Source: Seonamhaeicola sediminis (lineage in GTDB: Bacteria > Bacteroidota > Bacteroidia > Flavobacteriales > Flavobacteriaceae). Taken from it: DNA of 64,000 nucleotides. Each line of letters begins with the position of its first letter. Within the stretch, counting starts at the first letter, position 1. Both the position numbers and the translations under genes were made by a program. The stretch spans positions 225,031 to 289,030 of the forward strand of contig NZ_SMZJ02000004.1 of the NCBI RefSeq assembly GCF_004358095.2. The letters are read 5' to 3'. Shown here in pieces: positions 18,602 to 28,911 of this stretch. A model generated the notes under the pieces. The model was not told where the DNA came from and searched no databases. It saw only the letters and a list, made by a program, of their open reading frames with translations.

Positions 18602-20818
18602 ATGCAAACTTCAAATAAAATTTCATTTAGTAGAAGATCTTTTTTAAAAACCTCTGTTTTGGCAAGTGGAGGTATGTTAATAGGTTTTAACTTATTTAAT
18701 GCTTGTAAAGAAGATGCTAAAATGCCTGTAGATTTAAGTCAGTTAAATTATAATGACTTCAACGCATTTATAAAAATTTCTGAGGAAGGTAAAGTAACAA
18801 TTTTTGCAACTAATCCAGAGATTGGTCAAGGAGTTAAAACCTCAATGCCCATGCTTATTGCAGAGGAGTTAGATGTGCTTTGGGAAGATGTTTATGTTGT
18901 TCAAGCCCCACTAGATACCGAAAATTATAGAAACCAAACAGCAGGAGGGAGTCAGTCTCTTAGAAGAAATTGGGAACCCTTACGTCAAACAGGGGCTACG
19001 GCAAAACAAATGTTAGTGAATGCAGCTGCAGCCAGATGGGGTGTAGAAGCTTCAACATGTACTGCAAAACAAGGTGTTATTATTAATGCTAATGGAGAAA
19101 CTATAGGTTATGGCGATGTTGTTTTAGAAGCCGCTCAGTTAGAAGTGCCTGAAGATATAAGTTTAAAAGATCCTAAAGATTTTACAATTATTGGAACAAA
19201 AACGGCTAATGTTGATATAGATAAAATCATTACAGGAAAACCACTATTTGGGTTAGATTACAAAGAAGCAGGTATGGTGTATGCTTCGGTTATACGTCCA
19301 CCAGCATTTGGGCAAGTGTTAGAATCTTTTGATGCAACAACAGCAAAGAGAATGCCAGGAGTTATAGATGTAATTACAATTGGCGAAAAAGCAAGAGCTA
19401 TGTTAACTGAAGGTAGGCCTAACTGGAGTGTTAAATTGAGTACAACAGATAAAATTGTAGTTGTAGGTAAAACAATCTGGGATGCTATTAAAGGAGCGAA
19501 GGCTGTAAAAACCACTTGGAAAACCGATTCTAATTTAGAAAGCACAAAAGAACACGATAAAAAACTGCTAGACTTATTAAATGGTAATAAGTTTAGAACA
19601 AGACGTAAGGATGGCGATGTAGAAAAGGCCTTTGCTGAGGCTGATAAGGTTGTTGAGCGTATTTATGAATCAACTTTTTTACCGCATAATACCATGGAGC
19701 CTATGAATTTTTTCGCTAATGTTACTCCAGAAAAAGTGCATTTAGTAGGTCCAACACAAACTCCAGAAGCAGCAGCAAATGCCGTAGCAAGTTTGTTGGG
19801 TAGACCTATAGAGGATATTCATGTTGATCTTACCAGAATGGGTGGAGGCTTTGGAAGACGTTTATATAACGATTATGTTATAGAAGCAGCCGAAATTGCT
19901 GATAAAATTAAAATGCCCGTAAAAATGGTGTCTACTAGAGAAGACGATATGACTACTGGAGTATATCGTCCAGCCTGTAAATATAAGATTGCAGCATCTA
20001 TAAAAGATGGAAAACTTACGGGCTATCACCTTAAAGAAGCTTGTGTTAATGGAAATATGTATGGTTTGGTACCTAACTTTTTTCCAGCGGGTGCCATTGC
20101 AAATTATCAAGTAGATAGTGTTCCTTTAAGAAGTAATATAACAACAGGTGCGTGGAGAGCCCCATATACTAATTTCTTAGCTATTGCAGAGCAAAGTTTT
20201 TTTGATGAATTAGCTGAAGAAATGGAGGTAGACCGAGTACAATTACACATGGACTTGTTAGATAACGTGAAGAAGAATCCTAGTCCAAAAGTAGATTATA
20301 GTCCAGAACGATTACAAGGTGTTTTACAAATGGTAGTTGAAAAATCTAATTACGGAAAGACTACAGAAGGTGTTTACCAAGGCTTATCAGTATATTATTG
20401 TCATAACACACATGTTGCTGAAGTAGCAGATGTGATTTTAGATAACGGCATGCCATTTATTAAAAAGGTTACTTGCGCTATAGATTGTGGTATTGTTGTA
20501 AATCCTCTAGGTGCACTAAATCAAGCTAAAGGCGGTGTTTTGGATGGTATAGGGCATGCCATGTATGCAGATTTTAGCTTCAAAGACGGTGTACCCTCGG
20601 CCAATAATTTTAGTAGCTATCAATTAATAAGAATGGGTCAAACACCAGAAGTAGATGTTCATTTTGCTAAAAGTGATATTGCGCCAACAGGCTTAGGAGA
20701 GCCAACATTACCACCTATTGGGGGCGCTGTTGCCAATGCTATTTATAAGGCAACAGGGCAACGTTTATATAAATTACCCTTTATGAATAATTTACAAAGT
20801 AAAGAAGTTATAGGGTAA
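18602..20818 (+). CDS. Molybdopterin-binding subunit, IorB/xanthine dehydrogenase family
   Basis: Catalytic molybdenum subunit that hydroxylates an N-heterocycle or oxidises an aldehyde. 738 residues. A twin-arginine signal FSRRSFLKTS at the N-terminus indicates folded export by Tat; the Cys in LFNACKED soon after the hydrophobic stretch could be lipidated. NPEIGQGVKTSMPMLIAEEL, RMGGGFGRR and GLGEPTLPPIGGAVANAI are the expected cofactor and active-site motifs of the IorB branch. The substrate cannot be told from sequence. A terminator follows at 20846. The moa genes at 61-64 kb could supply its cofactor. Confidence 0.9.
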   Translation: MQTSNKISFSRRSFLKTSVLASGGMLIGFNLFNACKEDAKMPVDLSQLNYNDFNAFIKISEEGKVTIFATNPEIGQGVKTSMPMLIAEELDVLWEDVYVVQAPLDTENYRNQTAGGSQSLRRNWEPLRQTGATAKQMLVNAAAARWGVEASTCTAKQGVIINANGETIGYGDVVLEAAQLEVPEDISLKDPKDFTIIGTKTANVDIDKIITGKPLFGLDYKEAGMVYASVIRPPAFGQVLESFDATTAKRMPGVIDVITIGEKARAMLTEGRPNWSVKLSTTDKIVVVGKTIWDAIKGAKAVKTTWKTDSNLESTKEHDKKLLDLLNGNKFRTRRKDGDVEKAFAEADKVVERIYESTFLPHNTMEPMNFFANVTPEKVHLVGPTQTPEAAANAVASLLGRPIEDIHVDLTRMGGGFGRRLYNDYVIEAAEIADKIKMPVKMVSTREDDMTTGVYRPACKYKIAASIKDGKLTGYHLKEACVNGNMYGLVPNFFPAGAIANYQVDSVPLRSNITTGAWRAPYTNFLAIAEQSFFDELAEEMEVDRVQLHMDLLDNVKKNPSPKVDYSPERLQGVLQMVVEKSNYGKTTEGVYQGLSVYYCHNTHVAEVADVILDNGMPFIKKVTCAIDCGIVVNPLGALNQAKGGVLDGIGHAMYADFSFKDGVPSANNFSSYQLIRMGQTPEVDVHFAKSDIAPTGLGEPTLPPIGGAVANAIYKATGQRLYKLPFMNNLQSKEVIG

Positions 20819-20845
20819 TTTAGATAACATAAAATTTATATATTT

Positions 20846-20872
20846 AAGCGAGTAGTTATGCTCGCTTTTTTT
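20846..20872 (+). terminator. Rho-independent terminator after the IorB-like gene
   Basis: AAGCGAG (20846-20852) pairs with CTCGCTT (20861-20867) across an 8-base loop and runs into a T-tract. Confidence 0.85.
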
Positions 20873-20991
20873 ATGTACATTTTACCTAAGTTTACTAAAG
20901 GTGTTATTTACAAGTAAGATGAAATTAAGTATGATTTTGTATTTCAACAAATATATTTTAGCATTTTAGGTAAGACACAAGTAATAATTGT

Positions 20992-23286
20992 ATGAGCAAA
21001 ACACCACAAGAAAAGGCTGCAACTTCAGAGAATTTTACCGATTTAAAAATCACTAAACCACCCAAAAACAGTGTGGGGTTTAGTGCTTTAAAGTCAGCTA
21101 CAGGTATGGTTTTAAAGTATATGAAGCCTTTAGATGCACTTAAAATTTCTTCAAAATTAAACCAAAAAGGAGGTTTTGATTGCCCGGGTTGTGCATGGCC
21201 AGATCCAGATGATGACCGCTCACTTTTAGGTGAATACTGTGAAAATGGTATAAAAGCCATGGCAGAAGAAGCTCAAAAGAACTCTATTGGGAGAGACTTT
21301 TTTGCAAAACATTCTGTAAATCAATTGGCAGAATGGTCAGACTTTGAAATTGGCAAATCAGGTCGGTTAGCAGAGCCCATGTATTTAGCTAAAGGAGCTA
21401 CTCACTACCAATCCATTTCTTGGGAAGATGCTTTTACTTTAGTAGCTAAACACTTAAATGCTTTAGATTCACCTGATGAGGCCGTATTTTATACATCAGG
21501 AAGAACCACTAACGAAGCTGCTTTTTTATATCAATTATTTGTACGCGAATTTGGAACGGCTAATTTACCAGATTGCTCTAACATGTGTCATGAAGCTAGT
21601 GGTAAGGCCTTGACAGAAACCCTTGGTATTGGAAAAGGGTCGGTTACTTTAGATGATTTATATAAGGCTGAAGTGGTTATGGTAGTGGGGCAGAATCCAG
21701 GAACCAATCACCCCAGAATGTTGGTGGCTTTAGAAAAATGTAAAAAGAATGGCGGTAAAATTATTGCTGTTAATCCTTTGCAGGAGGTTGGTTTTATGAA
21801 GTTTACCAATCCTCAAAATCCTATTAAAATGTTAACTGGTGGCACAGATTTAGCAGATGTTTTTGTACCAGTAACAGTTAATGGCGATGTAGCTTTTTTT
21901 AAGGCCATTCTTTTAAAGTTACTAGAGAAACAATCAGAACATGGAAATGTATTTGATAAACAGTTTATTGAAGAATATACTCATGGTTATGAAGCCTTTA
22001 TCTCAGATTTAAAGCGCTTTGATTTTGAAGAATGTTTAAAGTTATCAGGAGTTTCTAAAAAAACTTTTGATGAGGTGTTTGAGTTGATTCTTAACAATGA
22101 TAGAATTATTATATGTTGGGCTATGGGGTTAACTCAGCACGAAAATGCTGTTGACAACATTCGAGAACTAGTAAATCTCTTACTGTTAAAAGGTAGTATA
22201 GGAAAAGAAGGTGCAGGTACCTGCCCGGTGCGAGGTCATTCCAATGTTCAAGGTGATAGAACCGTTGGTATCTGGGAAGCTGCGCCACAATCTTTTTTAA
22301 ATAGAATTGAAGCTAAATATGGTTTCAAGCCTACTGCAAAGCATGGGTATTCTGTTATTGAGGCTATTGAAGCTATGTACAATAAGGAAGCTAAAGTATT
22401 TTTTGGTTTAGGCGGAAATTTTATTTCGGCAGTGCCAGATACTAATTTTTCAGCACAGGCTTTAGCAAATTGTAATTTAACGGTTCATGTGAGCACAAAA
22501 CTCAATCGTTCTCATCTGGTTACAGGTAAAGAAGCACTTATTTTACCTTGTTTAGGAAGAGCAGAAAAGGACTATCAAAAAACAGGTGTTCAGGTTCAAA
22601 GTGTAGAAAACTCAATGGGTGTGGTATCTTCTACAAAAGGGGTTTTAGAACCATGTTCTGATCAAATAATAAGTGAAGTTGCTCTAGTTTGTGGTATTGC
22701 AAATGCTACGTTAAAAAACCGCTCTAAAATTAATTGGCTGGCTTATAAAGATGATTATAGCTTAGTGCGAGATGATATTGAAGAAGTTGTAAGCGGTTTT
22801 AATAATTATAACAAAAGGTTAAAGCAACCATCAGGGTTTTATTTACCTAATGGGGCGCGTATAAGAGATTTTAAAACCAAATCGGGTAAAGCACATTTTT
22901 CTATTAACAAACTACCAGAATGGAAACTTAAAAAGGATGAATTAGTTATGATGACTATTAGGAGTCATGATCAATTCAACACCACTATTTATGGTTTAAA
23001 TGATCGCTATCGTGGTATTTTTAATGAGCGTCGTATTATCATGATGAACCGAGATGACATGAAAGAAAGAGGGATTACAGAGCAGCAAGTTGTAAATTTA
23101 CAGTCTAATTACAATGGTGTAGTGAGAAGTGCGAACAAATTCAAAGCAGTGGGGTATGATATCCCTAAAAAATGCTGTGCTACTTATTTCCCTGAAACAA
23201 ATGTATTGGTACCATTAAATAGTTACGCACACACTGCTAAAACCCCAGCATCAAAAAGTATAATTATTACAGTTTCTATAGCTTAG
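20992..23286 (+). CDS. FdhF/YdeP-type molybdopterin oxidoreductase
   Basis: 764-residue member of the formate-dehydrogenase-like family typified by YdeP. The N-terminus has the YdeP-specific GGFDCPGCAWPDP (Cys64, Cys67) rather than the four-cysteine cluster motif of nitrate reductases. The body shows VVMVVGQNPGTNHPRML, CPVRGHSNVQGDRTVG and a C-terminal molydopterin-binding domain with SHDQFNTTIYG. Substrate unproven; YdeP in enterobacteria is linked to acid resistance. Cytoplasmic, no signal peptide. Its promoter region carries one TTAAGTA half-site at 20925, similar to the nitrate-regulon motif further on. Confidence 0.9.
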   Translation: MSKTPQEKAATSENFTDLKITKPPKNSVGFSALKSATGMVLKYMKPLDALKISSKLNQKGGFDCPGCAWPDPDDDRSLLGEYCENGIKAMAEEAQKNSIGRDFFAKHSVNQLAEWSDFEIGKSGRLAEPMYLAKGATHYQSISWEDAFTLVAKHLNALDSPDEAVFYTSGRTTNEAAFLYQLFVREFGTANLPDCSNMCHEASGKALTETLGIGKGSVTLDDLYKAEVVMVVGQNPGTNHPRMLVALEKCKKNGGKIIAVNPLQEVGFMKFTNPQNPIKMLTGGTDLADVFVPVTVNGDVAFFKAILLKLLEKQSEHGNVFDKQFIEEYTHGYEAFISDLKRFDFEECLKLSGVSKKTFDEVFELILNNDRIIICWAMGLTQHENAVDNIRELVNLLLLKGSIGKEGAGTCPVRGHSNVQGDRTVGIWEAAPQSFLNRIEAKYGFKPTAKHGYSVIEAIEAMYNKEAKVFFGLGGNFISAVPDTNFSAQALANCNLTVHVSTKLNRSHLVTGKEALILPCLGRAEKDYQKTGVQVQSVENSMGVVSSTKGVLEPCSDQIISEVALVCGIANATLKNRSKINWLAYKDDYSLVRDDIEEVVSGFNNYNKRLKQPSGFYLPNGARIRDFKTKSGKAHFSINKLPEWKLKKDELVMMTIRSHDQFNTTIYGLNDRYRGIFNERRIIMMNRDDMKERGITEQQVVNLQSNYNGVVRSANKFKAVGYDIPKKCCATYFPETNVLVPLNSYAHTAKTPASKSIIITVSIA

Positions 23287-23411
23287 TTCTTTAATTGTAT
23301 TTAATTATTCCAAGCAATTATTATATTTTACAAGCTACAAAGGCTTATATGTTATTTAGAATACCCCAAAATACACTCCTTTTTTATTTATCAATTAAAA
23401 TATAATTCTAA

Positions 23412-23448
23412 TACGTAATTTTTGTTGTTTACTTAATTATCTACTTAT
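23412..23448 (+). promoter_or_regulatory. Cluster of TACkTAd heptamers upstream of nirB
   Basis: TACGTAA at 23412-23418, TACTTAA at 23430-23436 and TACTTAT at 23442-23448 repeat the half-site that forms the inverted repeat nearer the gene. They could be accessory sites for a NarL-type regulator, whose known heptamers in enterobacteria are also TAC-based. AT-rich context lowers certainty. Confidence 0.4.
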
Positions 23449-23512
23449 CAATTTGCGAAATCTCTAATAATTTACATTAGAGCTAATTTACTATGTATTA
23501 TTTGAAATATAA

Positions 23513-23535
23513 TTAAGTATAATTACTTAGTTTTG
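23513..23535 (+). promoter_or_regulatory. Inverted-repeat operator and -7 box of nirB
   Basis: TTAAGTA-TAAT-TACTTAG (23513-23530) is an inverted repeat with a four-base spacer. The -7 element TAGTTTTG (23528-23535) overlaps its right end. The same arrangement is found at narK (30137-30159), and a third copy of the inverted repeat precedes the NarL-type regulator gene (29296). Confidence 0.6.
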
Positions 23536-23553
23536 TATTCAAAATACGTAGAT

Positions 23554-26073
23554 ATGAAAAACATCATTGTAGTAGGTAATGGTATGGTAGGTTACAAATT
23601 TTGTGAAAAATTTGTAGCAAATGAAGCTGCCAAAAATTTTCAAATTACTGTTTTTGGTGAAGAACCAAGACCTGCTTATGACAGGGTTCATTTAAGTGAA
23701 TTTTTTGATAATCAAGATGCTAAGGCATTGGAAATGGCTCCGGCGGAGTGGTATTCTGAAAATAATATCAAATTAATTACAGGTGAGCGTGTTTCAGATA
23801 TTAACAGGTCTGGAAAGAAAATAACAACTGCTAAAGATCGAGAGTTTTCATATGACTATTTAGTAATGGCCACGGGTTCATCTCCTTTTGTACCGCCAAT
23901 TAAGGGTGTTGAAAAGAAAGGTGTTTTTGTATATAGAACCATTGAAGACTTAGAAGGGATGCTGGCTTATGCAGCTAAGCTTAAAGCTGAAAAGCCAGAT
24001 GCAAAAGCAGCTGTTCTTGGTGGAGGATTATTGGGTTTAGAGGCTGGAAAGGCTGTTTTAGATATGGGTTTAGAGCCTCATATTGTTGAGTTTGCACCTA
24101 AATTAATGCCAAGACAATTGGATTCTAGAAGTTCTCAGGTTTTAAAACTTAAGTTAGAATCTATAGGTTTAAATATTCATTTAAGTAAGGCGACCAATCA
24201 GATTTTAGGGGATGGTAAAATTACCGGGATGGAGTTTGGAGAAGATGATGTTTTAGATGTTGATATGCTTATTGTATCAGCAGGAATTAGACCAAGAGAT
24301 GAGCTAGCAAAAGCTTGTGGCTTAGAGGTTGGTGTTAGAGGAGGTATTTTGGTTGATAATACTATGAAAACCTCTGATGATAATATTTATGCCATTGGAG
24401 AAATTGCACTTTACAACCAAATGATTTATGGGTTGGTTGCTCCAGGATATGACATGGCGGACATTGCAGTAAGACAAATTCTTGGAGAAACCAATGCTGT
24501 AATGCCTGAGTCCATTGACATGTCTACCAAACTTAAACTAATTGGTGTTGATGTGGCTAGTTTTGGTGAACCGTTTATGCCAGCATCAAAAGGTCATTCC
24601 ATAATTTTTGAAAATAAAACAGAATATTTATATAAGAGAATAAATGTAAGCTTGGATGGAAAGAAGCTACTAGGTGGGATTTTAGTGGGTGATGCGACCG
24701 ATTATAGTATGCTGCACCAAATTTATCTTAATGGTATGGCTATTCCAGAAAATGCGGCACAGTTGATATTACCAATAAGCGATGGTGGAGCTGCTTTTGG
24801 AGATGTAATGGATTTGCCAGATGAAGCTCAAATATGTTCTTGTGAGAGTGTAACCAAAGGGCAGATCTGTAGTGTCATAGAAAATGGAGAAGCTAAAGAT
24901 TTAGGTGATGTGGTAAGTTGTACTAAAGCGGGTACTGGCTGTGGTGGATGTAAGCCTATGGTGGCTGATTTAACCAATGCCAAACTAAAGTCTTTAGGCA
25001 TCGAAGTGAAAGACACTATTTGTGAGCATTTTGATTATAACAGACAGGATTTATATCAAATTATCCAAGTTAAAGGATACACAACTTTTAATGAAGTACT
25101 AGATAATCATGGTAATGGTGGTCATGGTTGTGAATTGTGTAAGCCTGTTGTAGCTTCCTTAATGGCAAGCATCCATGCAGATACCGCTAATAAAGAATAT
25201 GCTATTCAAGATTCCAACGATAGATTCTTGGCAAACATTCAACGTAACGGAACCTATTCAGTAGTACCTCGTGTACCTGGAGGAGAAATAACACCAGATA
25301 AGTTAATAGCTTTAGGAGAAATTGCCAAGAAATACGATTTATATACTAAAATTACAGGTGGTGTGCGTATTGATTTATTTGGAGCAACATTAAATCAATT
25401 ACCATTAATTTGGAAAGAATTAATCAGTCATGGTTTTGAGAGTGGTCATGCTTATGGTAAGTCCTTAAGAACCGTTAAAACTTGTGTAGGTTCAACTTGG
25501 TGTCGCTACGGTATGGATGAGAGTGTGAGTTTTGGTATTGAATTAGAAAACCGTTATAGAGGAATTCGTGCTCCTCACAAAATCAAAGGAGGTGTTTCTG
25601 GATGTATAAGAGAGTGTGCTGAAGCACGTGGTAAGGATTTTGGTTTAATTGCTGTTGAAGGAGGATGGAACCTTTATGTTGGAGGTAATGGAGGGGCAAC
25701 GCCACGTCATGCCGAATTATTAGCTGAACAAATAGACAACGAAACTGTTATAAAATACTTAGATAGATACTTAATGTTATACATGCGTACAGCTAAGCCT
25801 TTACAACGAACTGCTGCATGGCAAGAAAGGCTTGAAGGCGGATTGGATTACCTAAAAGAAGTGATTATTGATGATAAATTAGGTATTGCAGAAGATTTGG
25901 AGAAAGAAATGCAAACCTTGGTTAATAAGTTTGAATGTGAGTGGACACAAGCGGTTAATAATCCTGAAATGATGAAACGTTTCAGTCACTTTATAAATAG
26001 TAAAGAAGACGATGATAACTTGGTGTTTGTTCCAATGAGAGAACAAAAAATGCCAGAACCTTGGAGTAATTAA
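23554..26073 (+). CDS. nirB: Assimilatory nitrite reductase [NAD(P)H], large subunit
   Basis: Six-electron reduction of nitrite to ammonium in the cytoplasm. 839 residues from ATG 23554 (the in-frame TTG at 23533 overlaps the promoter). N-terminal FAD/NAD(P)H reductase (VVGNGMVGYKFCEKF; AVLGGGLLGLEAG). Two BFD-like [2Fe-2S] segments follow (CSCESVTKGQIC with GCGGCKP; HGCELCKP). The C-terminal sulfite/nitrite reductase part has the siroheme-[4Fe-4S] ligands in TCVGSTWCRYG and SGCIRECAEARG. Full-length and intact. nirD follows 22 bp downstream. Control by the upstream inverted repeat and the nearby NarX/NarL-like pair is inferred. Confidence 0.96.
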   Translation: MKNIIVVGNGMVGYKFCEKFVANEAAKNFQITVFGEEPRPAYDRVHLSEFFDNQDAKALEMAPAEWYSENNIKLITGERVSDINRSGKKITTAKDREFSYDYLVMATGSSPFVPPIKGVEKKGVFVYRTIEDLEGMLAYAAKLKAEKPDAKAAVLGGGLLGLEAGKAVLDMGLEPHIVEFAPKLMPRQLDSRSSQVLKLKLESIGLNIHLSKATNQILGDGKITGMEFGEDDVLDVDMLIVSAGIRPRDELAKACGLEVGVRGGILVDNTMKTSDDNIYAIGEIALYNQMIYGLVAPGYDMADIAVRQILGETNAVMPESIDMSTKLKLIGVDVASFGEPFMPASKGHSIIFENKTEYLYKRINVSLDGKKLLGGILVGDATDYSMLHQIYLNGMAIPENAAQLILPISDGGAAFGDVMDLPDEAQICSCESVTKGQICSVIENGEAKDLGDVVSCTKAGTGCGGCKPMVADLTNAKLKSLGIEVKDTICEHFDYNRQDLYQIIQVKGYTTFNEVLDNHGNGGHGCELCKPVVASLMASIHADTANKEYAIQDSNDRFLANIQRNGTYSVVPRVPGGEITPDKLIALGEIAKKYDLYTKITGGVRIDLFGATLNQLPLIWKELISHGFESGHAYGKSLRTVKTCVGSTWCRYGMDESVSFGIELENRYRGIRAPHKIKGGVSGCIRECAEARGKDFGLIAVEGGWNLYVGGNGGATPRHAELLAEQIDNETVIKYLDRYLMLYMRTAKPLQRTAAWQERLEGGLDYLKEVIIDDKLGIAEDLEKEMQTLVNKFECEWTQAVNNPEMMKRFSHFINSKEDDDNLVFVPMREQKMPEPWSN

Positions 26074-26095
26074 TAGGACTAAAATTTAAAAAGAC

Positions 26096-26473
26096 ATGGA
26101 AGAAGTTTTAGAAAAATACCGAACAATCCAAATAGAGGAAGTAAAAGTTTGGTTTAAAGCAGCATCAGTAAGTGATTTTCCAACAGATGGCGGTGCTTGT
26201 GTAAAATATAAAAACAAGCAAATTGCCGTATTTAATTTTGCAAGAATAAACAAATGGTATGCCTGTCAAAATGTTTGTCCACATAAAATGGAAATGGTCT
26301 TATCTAGAGGAATGATTGGAGATGAAAAAGGCATTCCCAAAGTGGCTTGTCCATTACATAAAAAAACCTTCTCATTAGAGAGTGGTGAAAATTTAAATGG
26401 AGATTTAGAATCTATTGCAACATATCCAGTAAAAATTGAAGGAGAAAATGTGTATATTGGCTTTTCAGATTAA
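26096..26473 (+). CDS. nirD: Nitrite reductase small subunit, Rieske-type
   Basis: 125-residue partner of NirB with a NirD/Rieske fold. It has VWFKAASVSDFPTDGGACV, then CQNVCPHKMEMVLSRG and CPLHKKTFSLESGE. Two potential Rieske ligand pairs are close to canonical: CPHK fits C-x-H and CPLH fits C-x-x-H. Some NirD proteins have lost the cluster, so actual [2Fe-2S] binding is uncertain here. It lies between nirB and the DUF4202 gene with short spacers, consistent with one operon. Confidence 0.92.
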   Translation: MEEVLEKYRTIQIEEVKVWFKAASVSDFPTDGGACVKYKNKQIAVFNFARINKWYACQNVCPHKMEMVLSRGMIGDEKGIPKVACPLHKKTFSLESGENLNGDLESIATYPVKIEGENVYIGFSD

Positions 26474-26485
26474 TATACGAAAAGA

Positions 26486-27073
26486 ATGAAGCCAACTCGA
26501 TTTGAAACAGCAATAGCTCTAATAGATAAAAAAAACTCTGAAGATATAAATACATACCAAGTTTCCGGTATGGAATACCCTAAAGAACTGTTGTATTCAC
26601 AACGTATGACACAAAAACTGTTGCAGTTCGAGCCCAATGCTTCCAAGGCCTTACAAATAGCTGCTCGCGCGCAACATATTTGCAGATGGCAAATATCAAG
26701 AGACGAGTATCCAATGGATAGAGTGGGGTATTTAAAATGGCGAGAAACCCTAAAAAAAATGCATGCCGAAATTACAGCCAACATTTTGAAACAGGTTGGT
26801 TATGACAATCAATATGTTGATAGGATTTCTCAACTCATTACAAAAAAACTTATTAAAAAAAATGAAGAATCACAAACCTTAGAAGATACGGTTTGTTTGG
26901 TTTTTCTTGATTATTACTTTGAGGAGTTTGCAGCTAAACATCCCGAAGAAAAAGTAATTGATATTCTTCAAAAAACTTGGAAAAAAATGTCTAATAAAGG
27001 ACATGAAGCTGCTTTACAATTAAATTATTCTGATGAAAATCTAGCCTTAATTAAACAAGCAATTCAGGGATAA
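26486..27073 (+). CDS. DUF4202 family protein
   Basis: 195-residue soluble protein of the DUF4202 family, visible in YSQRMTQKLLQFEPNAS, AARAQHICRWQISRDEYP (conserved His/Cys/Trp), and CLVFLDYYFEEFAAKHPE. The HICRW and D residues look like a metal-binding HD-like site, but that is inference. Members are often located next to nitrite or sulfite assimilation genes; the biochemical role is not known. Here it is 12 bp after nirD and 11 bp before the sensor kinase, so it is part of the nitrite operon. Confidence 0.85.
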   Translation: MKPTRFETAIALIDKKNSEDINTYQVSGMEYPKELLYSQRMTQKLLQFEPNASKALQIAARAQHICRWQISRDEYPMDRVGYLKWRETLKKMHAEITANILKQVGYDNQYVDRISQLITKKLIKKNEESQTLEDTVCLVFLDYYFEEFAAKHPEEKVIDILQKTWKKMSNKGHEAALQLNYSDENLALIKQAIQG

Positions 27074-27084
27074 ATTAATTTAAA

Positions 27085-28905
27085 ATGGCTGTAAAACGTA
27101 ATTCATTAGATCAAAGCACTTTTGAACGATTACGTCGTTTATACATTATTGCACTTAGTACCATTGCACTTTCGGTTATTGTTAGTCAGATTTTAATTAG
27201 GAAGCATTTAAAGAATCAAGAGAATGACTCTGGCGTTATTAACATTGCCGGAAGGCAACGAATGTTAAGTCAGAAACTAACAAAGGAAATTTTATCGCTT
27301 TCTACTGAAAATGATTATAAGACTCAAATTGACATTAAAGATAATTTGAAATACACCTTGTTAATGTGGGTTAATTCCCATAATGCCTTACAAAAAGGGA
27401 GCGATAGTTTAGGTTTGCCTGGAAAGAATAGTAGGGTTGTTTCTAAAATGTTTGATGATATAAATCCAGCATTCACTGCTATTAAAAATGCTTCAGAAAC
27501 CATTATAAATTTAATTGAGGATACACCTAATATATCCGTTGAAAGTTTTGCTAATGCAATAAGTGTTGTTAAACAAAATGAATCAGACTTTTTAACAAAA
27601 ATGGATGGTATTGTAAACCAATACGATTTAGAGGCCGAAGAACGCGTAGCTTGGTTAAGAAAGTTGGAGTTGTTTTTAATGGCATTTACACTTTTGCTCT
27701 TACTTGCTGAATTTTTATTTATTTTCTGGCCAACCGCTAAAACTGTGAAGAATAGTTTAGCAGAATTAATACTTGCCGAAAAAAAGGCTAAAGAGATGGC
27801 TTATAATGCTGATATTTTAAGTGAAGCAAAAGAGAAATCCATCAAAGAATTGCGGGCTTTAACTCATGCCATGGATGAAACACTTTTATTTGCTAGAATT
27901 TCTCCAGAGGGCATAGTATTGCATATGGGTAAAAAATTTTCAAAGCTTTTTAAGGTTAATAAATTTAATAAGGCTACCAACTTTTCTAAAGTAATTTCAT
28001 CAAATGAAAGTGAACAGGAGTTCTTAAATAATTTAATTTCTAAACATAAAAAAACAGGATGGCAGGGAGTGGTAAAGGCAACTGCTAAAAACAAAGAAAA
28101 CATTTGGTTAGAGTTATCAATAATACCATTCACCCCTACCAGTGAGCGGTCTGAGTTGCTTATTATAGCTTCAGATATAACAAAACGAAAGGAAGGCCAG
28201 CTAGAAATAGAGCGATTGACCAAGGAAAGCTTTGAAGAAAAGATGAGTCAACAGAAGATAGTTTCAAGTAAAATTATTGAAAACCAAGAAAAAGAACAAA
28301 ACCGTATAGCTAAAGATGTCCATGATGGTATTGGGCAAATGCTAACAGGTTTAAAGTATAATTTAGAGAGTATTGATATTAAAGATGCAAATAAAACGGC
28401 ATCTAAAATTGAGCATTTAAAGGCGTTGACTGCTAATATTATAAAAGGGGTTAGAACCGCTACTTTCAATTTAACACCACCAGAATTAGCAGATCATGGT
28501 ATTGTGCCAGCCTTAATAAAACTTACTAAAGAATTGGCCAAACTTACAGGAAAAGAAATACTCTTTGTCAACAAAACAGAATTCAATGGACGTTTGGATT
28601 CGCTTACTGAAATTAATATTTATAGGATTACTCAAGAAGCAATAAATAATGCCATTAAATATGCAGATTCTAAACATATTTTGGTCTCTCTGTCAAATAG
28701 TAAGGATATTTTAAGTATTGTAGTTGATGACGATGGAAAGGGTTTTGATCCAGATAATGTAGAGAAGATAAAAACAGGTGATGGAGGTATGGGAATGACC
28801 TTTATGCATGAACGCATTAAATATATTGACGGAAGATTGTTTTTAAATTCTGAACCGGGAAAAGGAACACGAGTTACGCTTAATATTCCTTTGAAAGAAG
28901 TTTAA
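27085..28905 (+). CDS. NarX-like membrane sensor histidine kinase (HisKA_3)
   Basis: Probable nitrate/nitrite sensor. TM1 about 18-37 and TM2 about 193-215 bracket a periplasmic four-helix domain of the PilJ/NarX type. The segment INIAGRQRMLSQKL at 52-66 resembles the NarX P-box that binds nitrate. A PAS-like domain (about 260-370) and coiled coil precede a HisKA_3 domain with phospho-acceptor His413 (RIAKDVHDGIGQML). The ATPase domain is complete (QEAINNAIKYA, DDDGKGFD, GGMGMTFM). 606 residues. Its cognate regulator is probably the NarL-type protein encoded at 29346, with RidA in between. Confidence 0.9.
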   Translation: MAVKRNSLDQSTFERLRRLYIIALSTIALSVIVSQILIRKHLKNQENDSGVINIAGRQRMLSQKLTKEILSLSTENDYKTQIDIKDNLKYTLLMWVNSHNALQKGSDSLGLPGKNSRVVSKMFDDINPAFTAIKNASETIINLIEDTPNISVESFANAISVVKQNESDFLTKMDGIVNQYDLEAEERVAWLRKLELFLMAFTLLLLLAEFLFIFWPTAKTVKNSLAELILAEKKAKEMAYNADILSEAKEKSIKELRALTHAMDETLLFARISPEGIVLHMGKKFSKLFKVNKFNKATNFSKVISSNESEQEFLNNLISKHKKTGWQGVVKATAKNKENIWLELSIIPFTPTSERSELLIIASDITKRKEGQLEIERLTKESFEEKMSQQKIVSSKIIENQEKEQNRIAKDVHDGIGQMLTGLKYNLESIDIKDANKTASKIEHLKALTANIIKGVRTATFNLTPPELADHGIVPALIKLTKELAKLTGKEILFVNKTEFNGRLDSLTEINIYRITQEAINNAIKYADSKHILVSLSNSKDILSIVVDDDGKGFDPDNVEKIKTGDGGMGMTFMHERIKYIDGRLFLNSEPGKGTRVTLNIPLKEV

Positions 28906-28911
28906 CGAAAT

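Noticed and set aside
20925-20941. TTAAGTA half-site upstream of the YdeP-type gene as part of the nitrate regulon
   Set aside because: The right half is absent (TTTTGTA instead), so it is noted only as a possible single heptamer.
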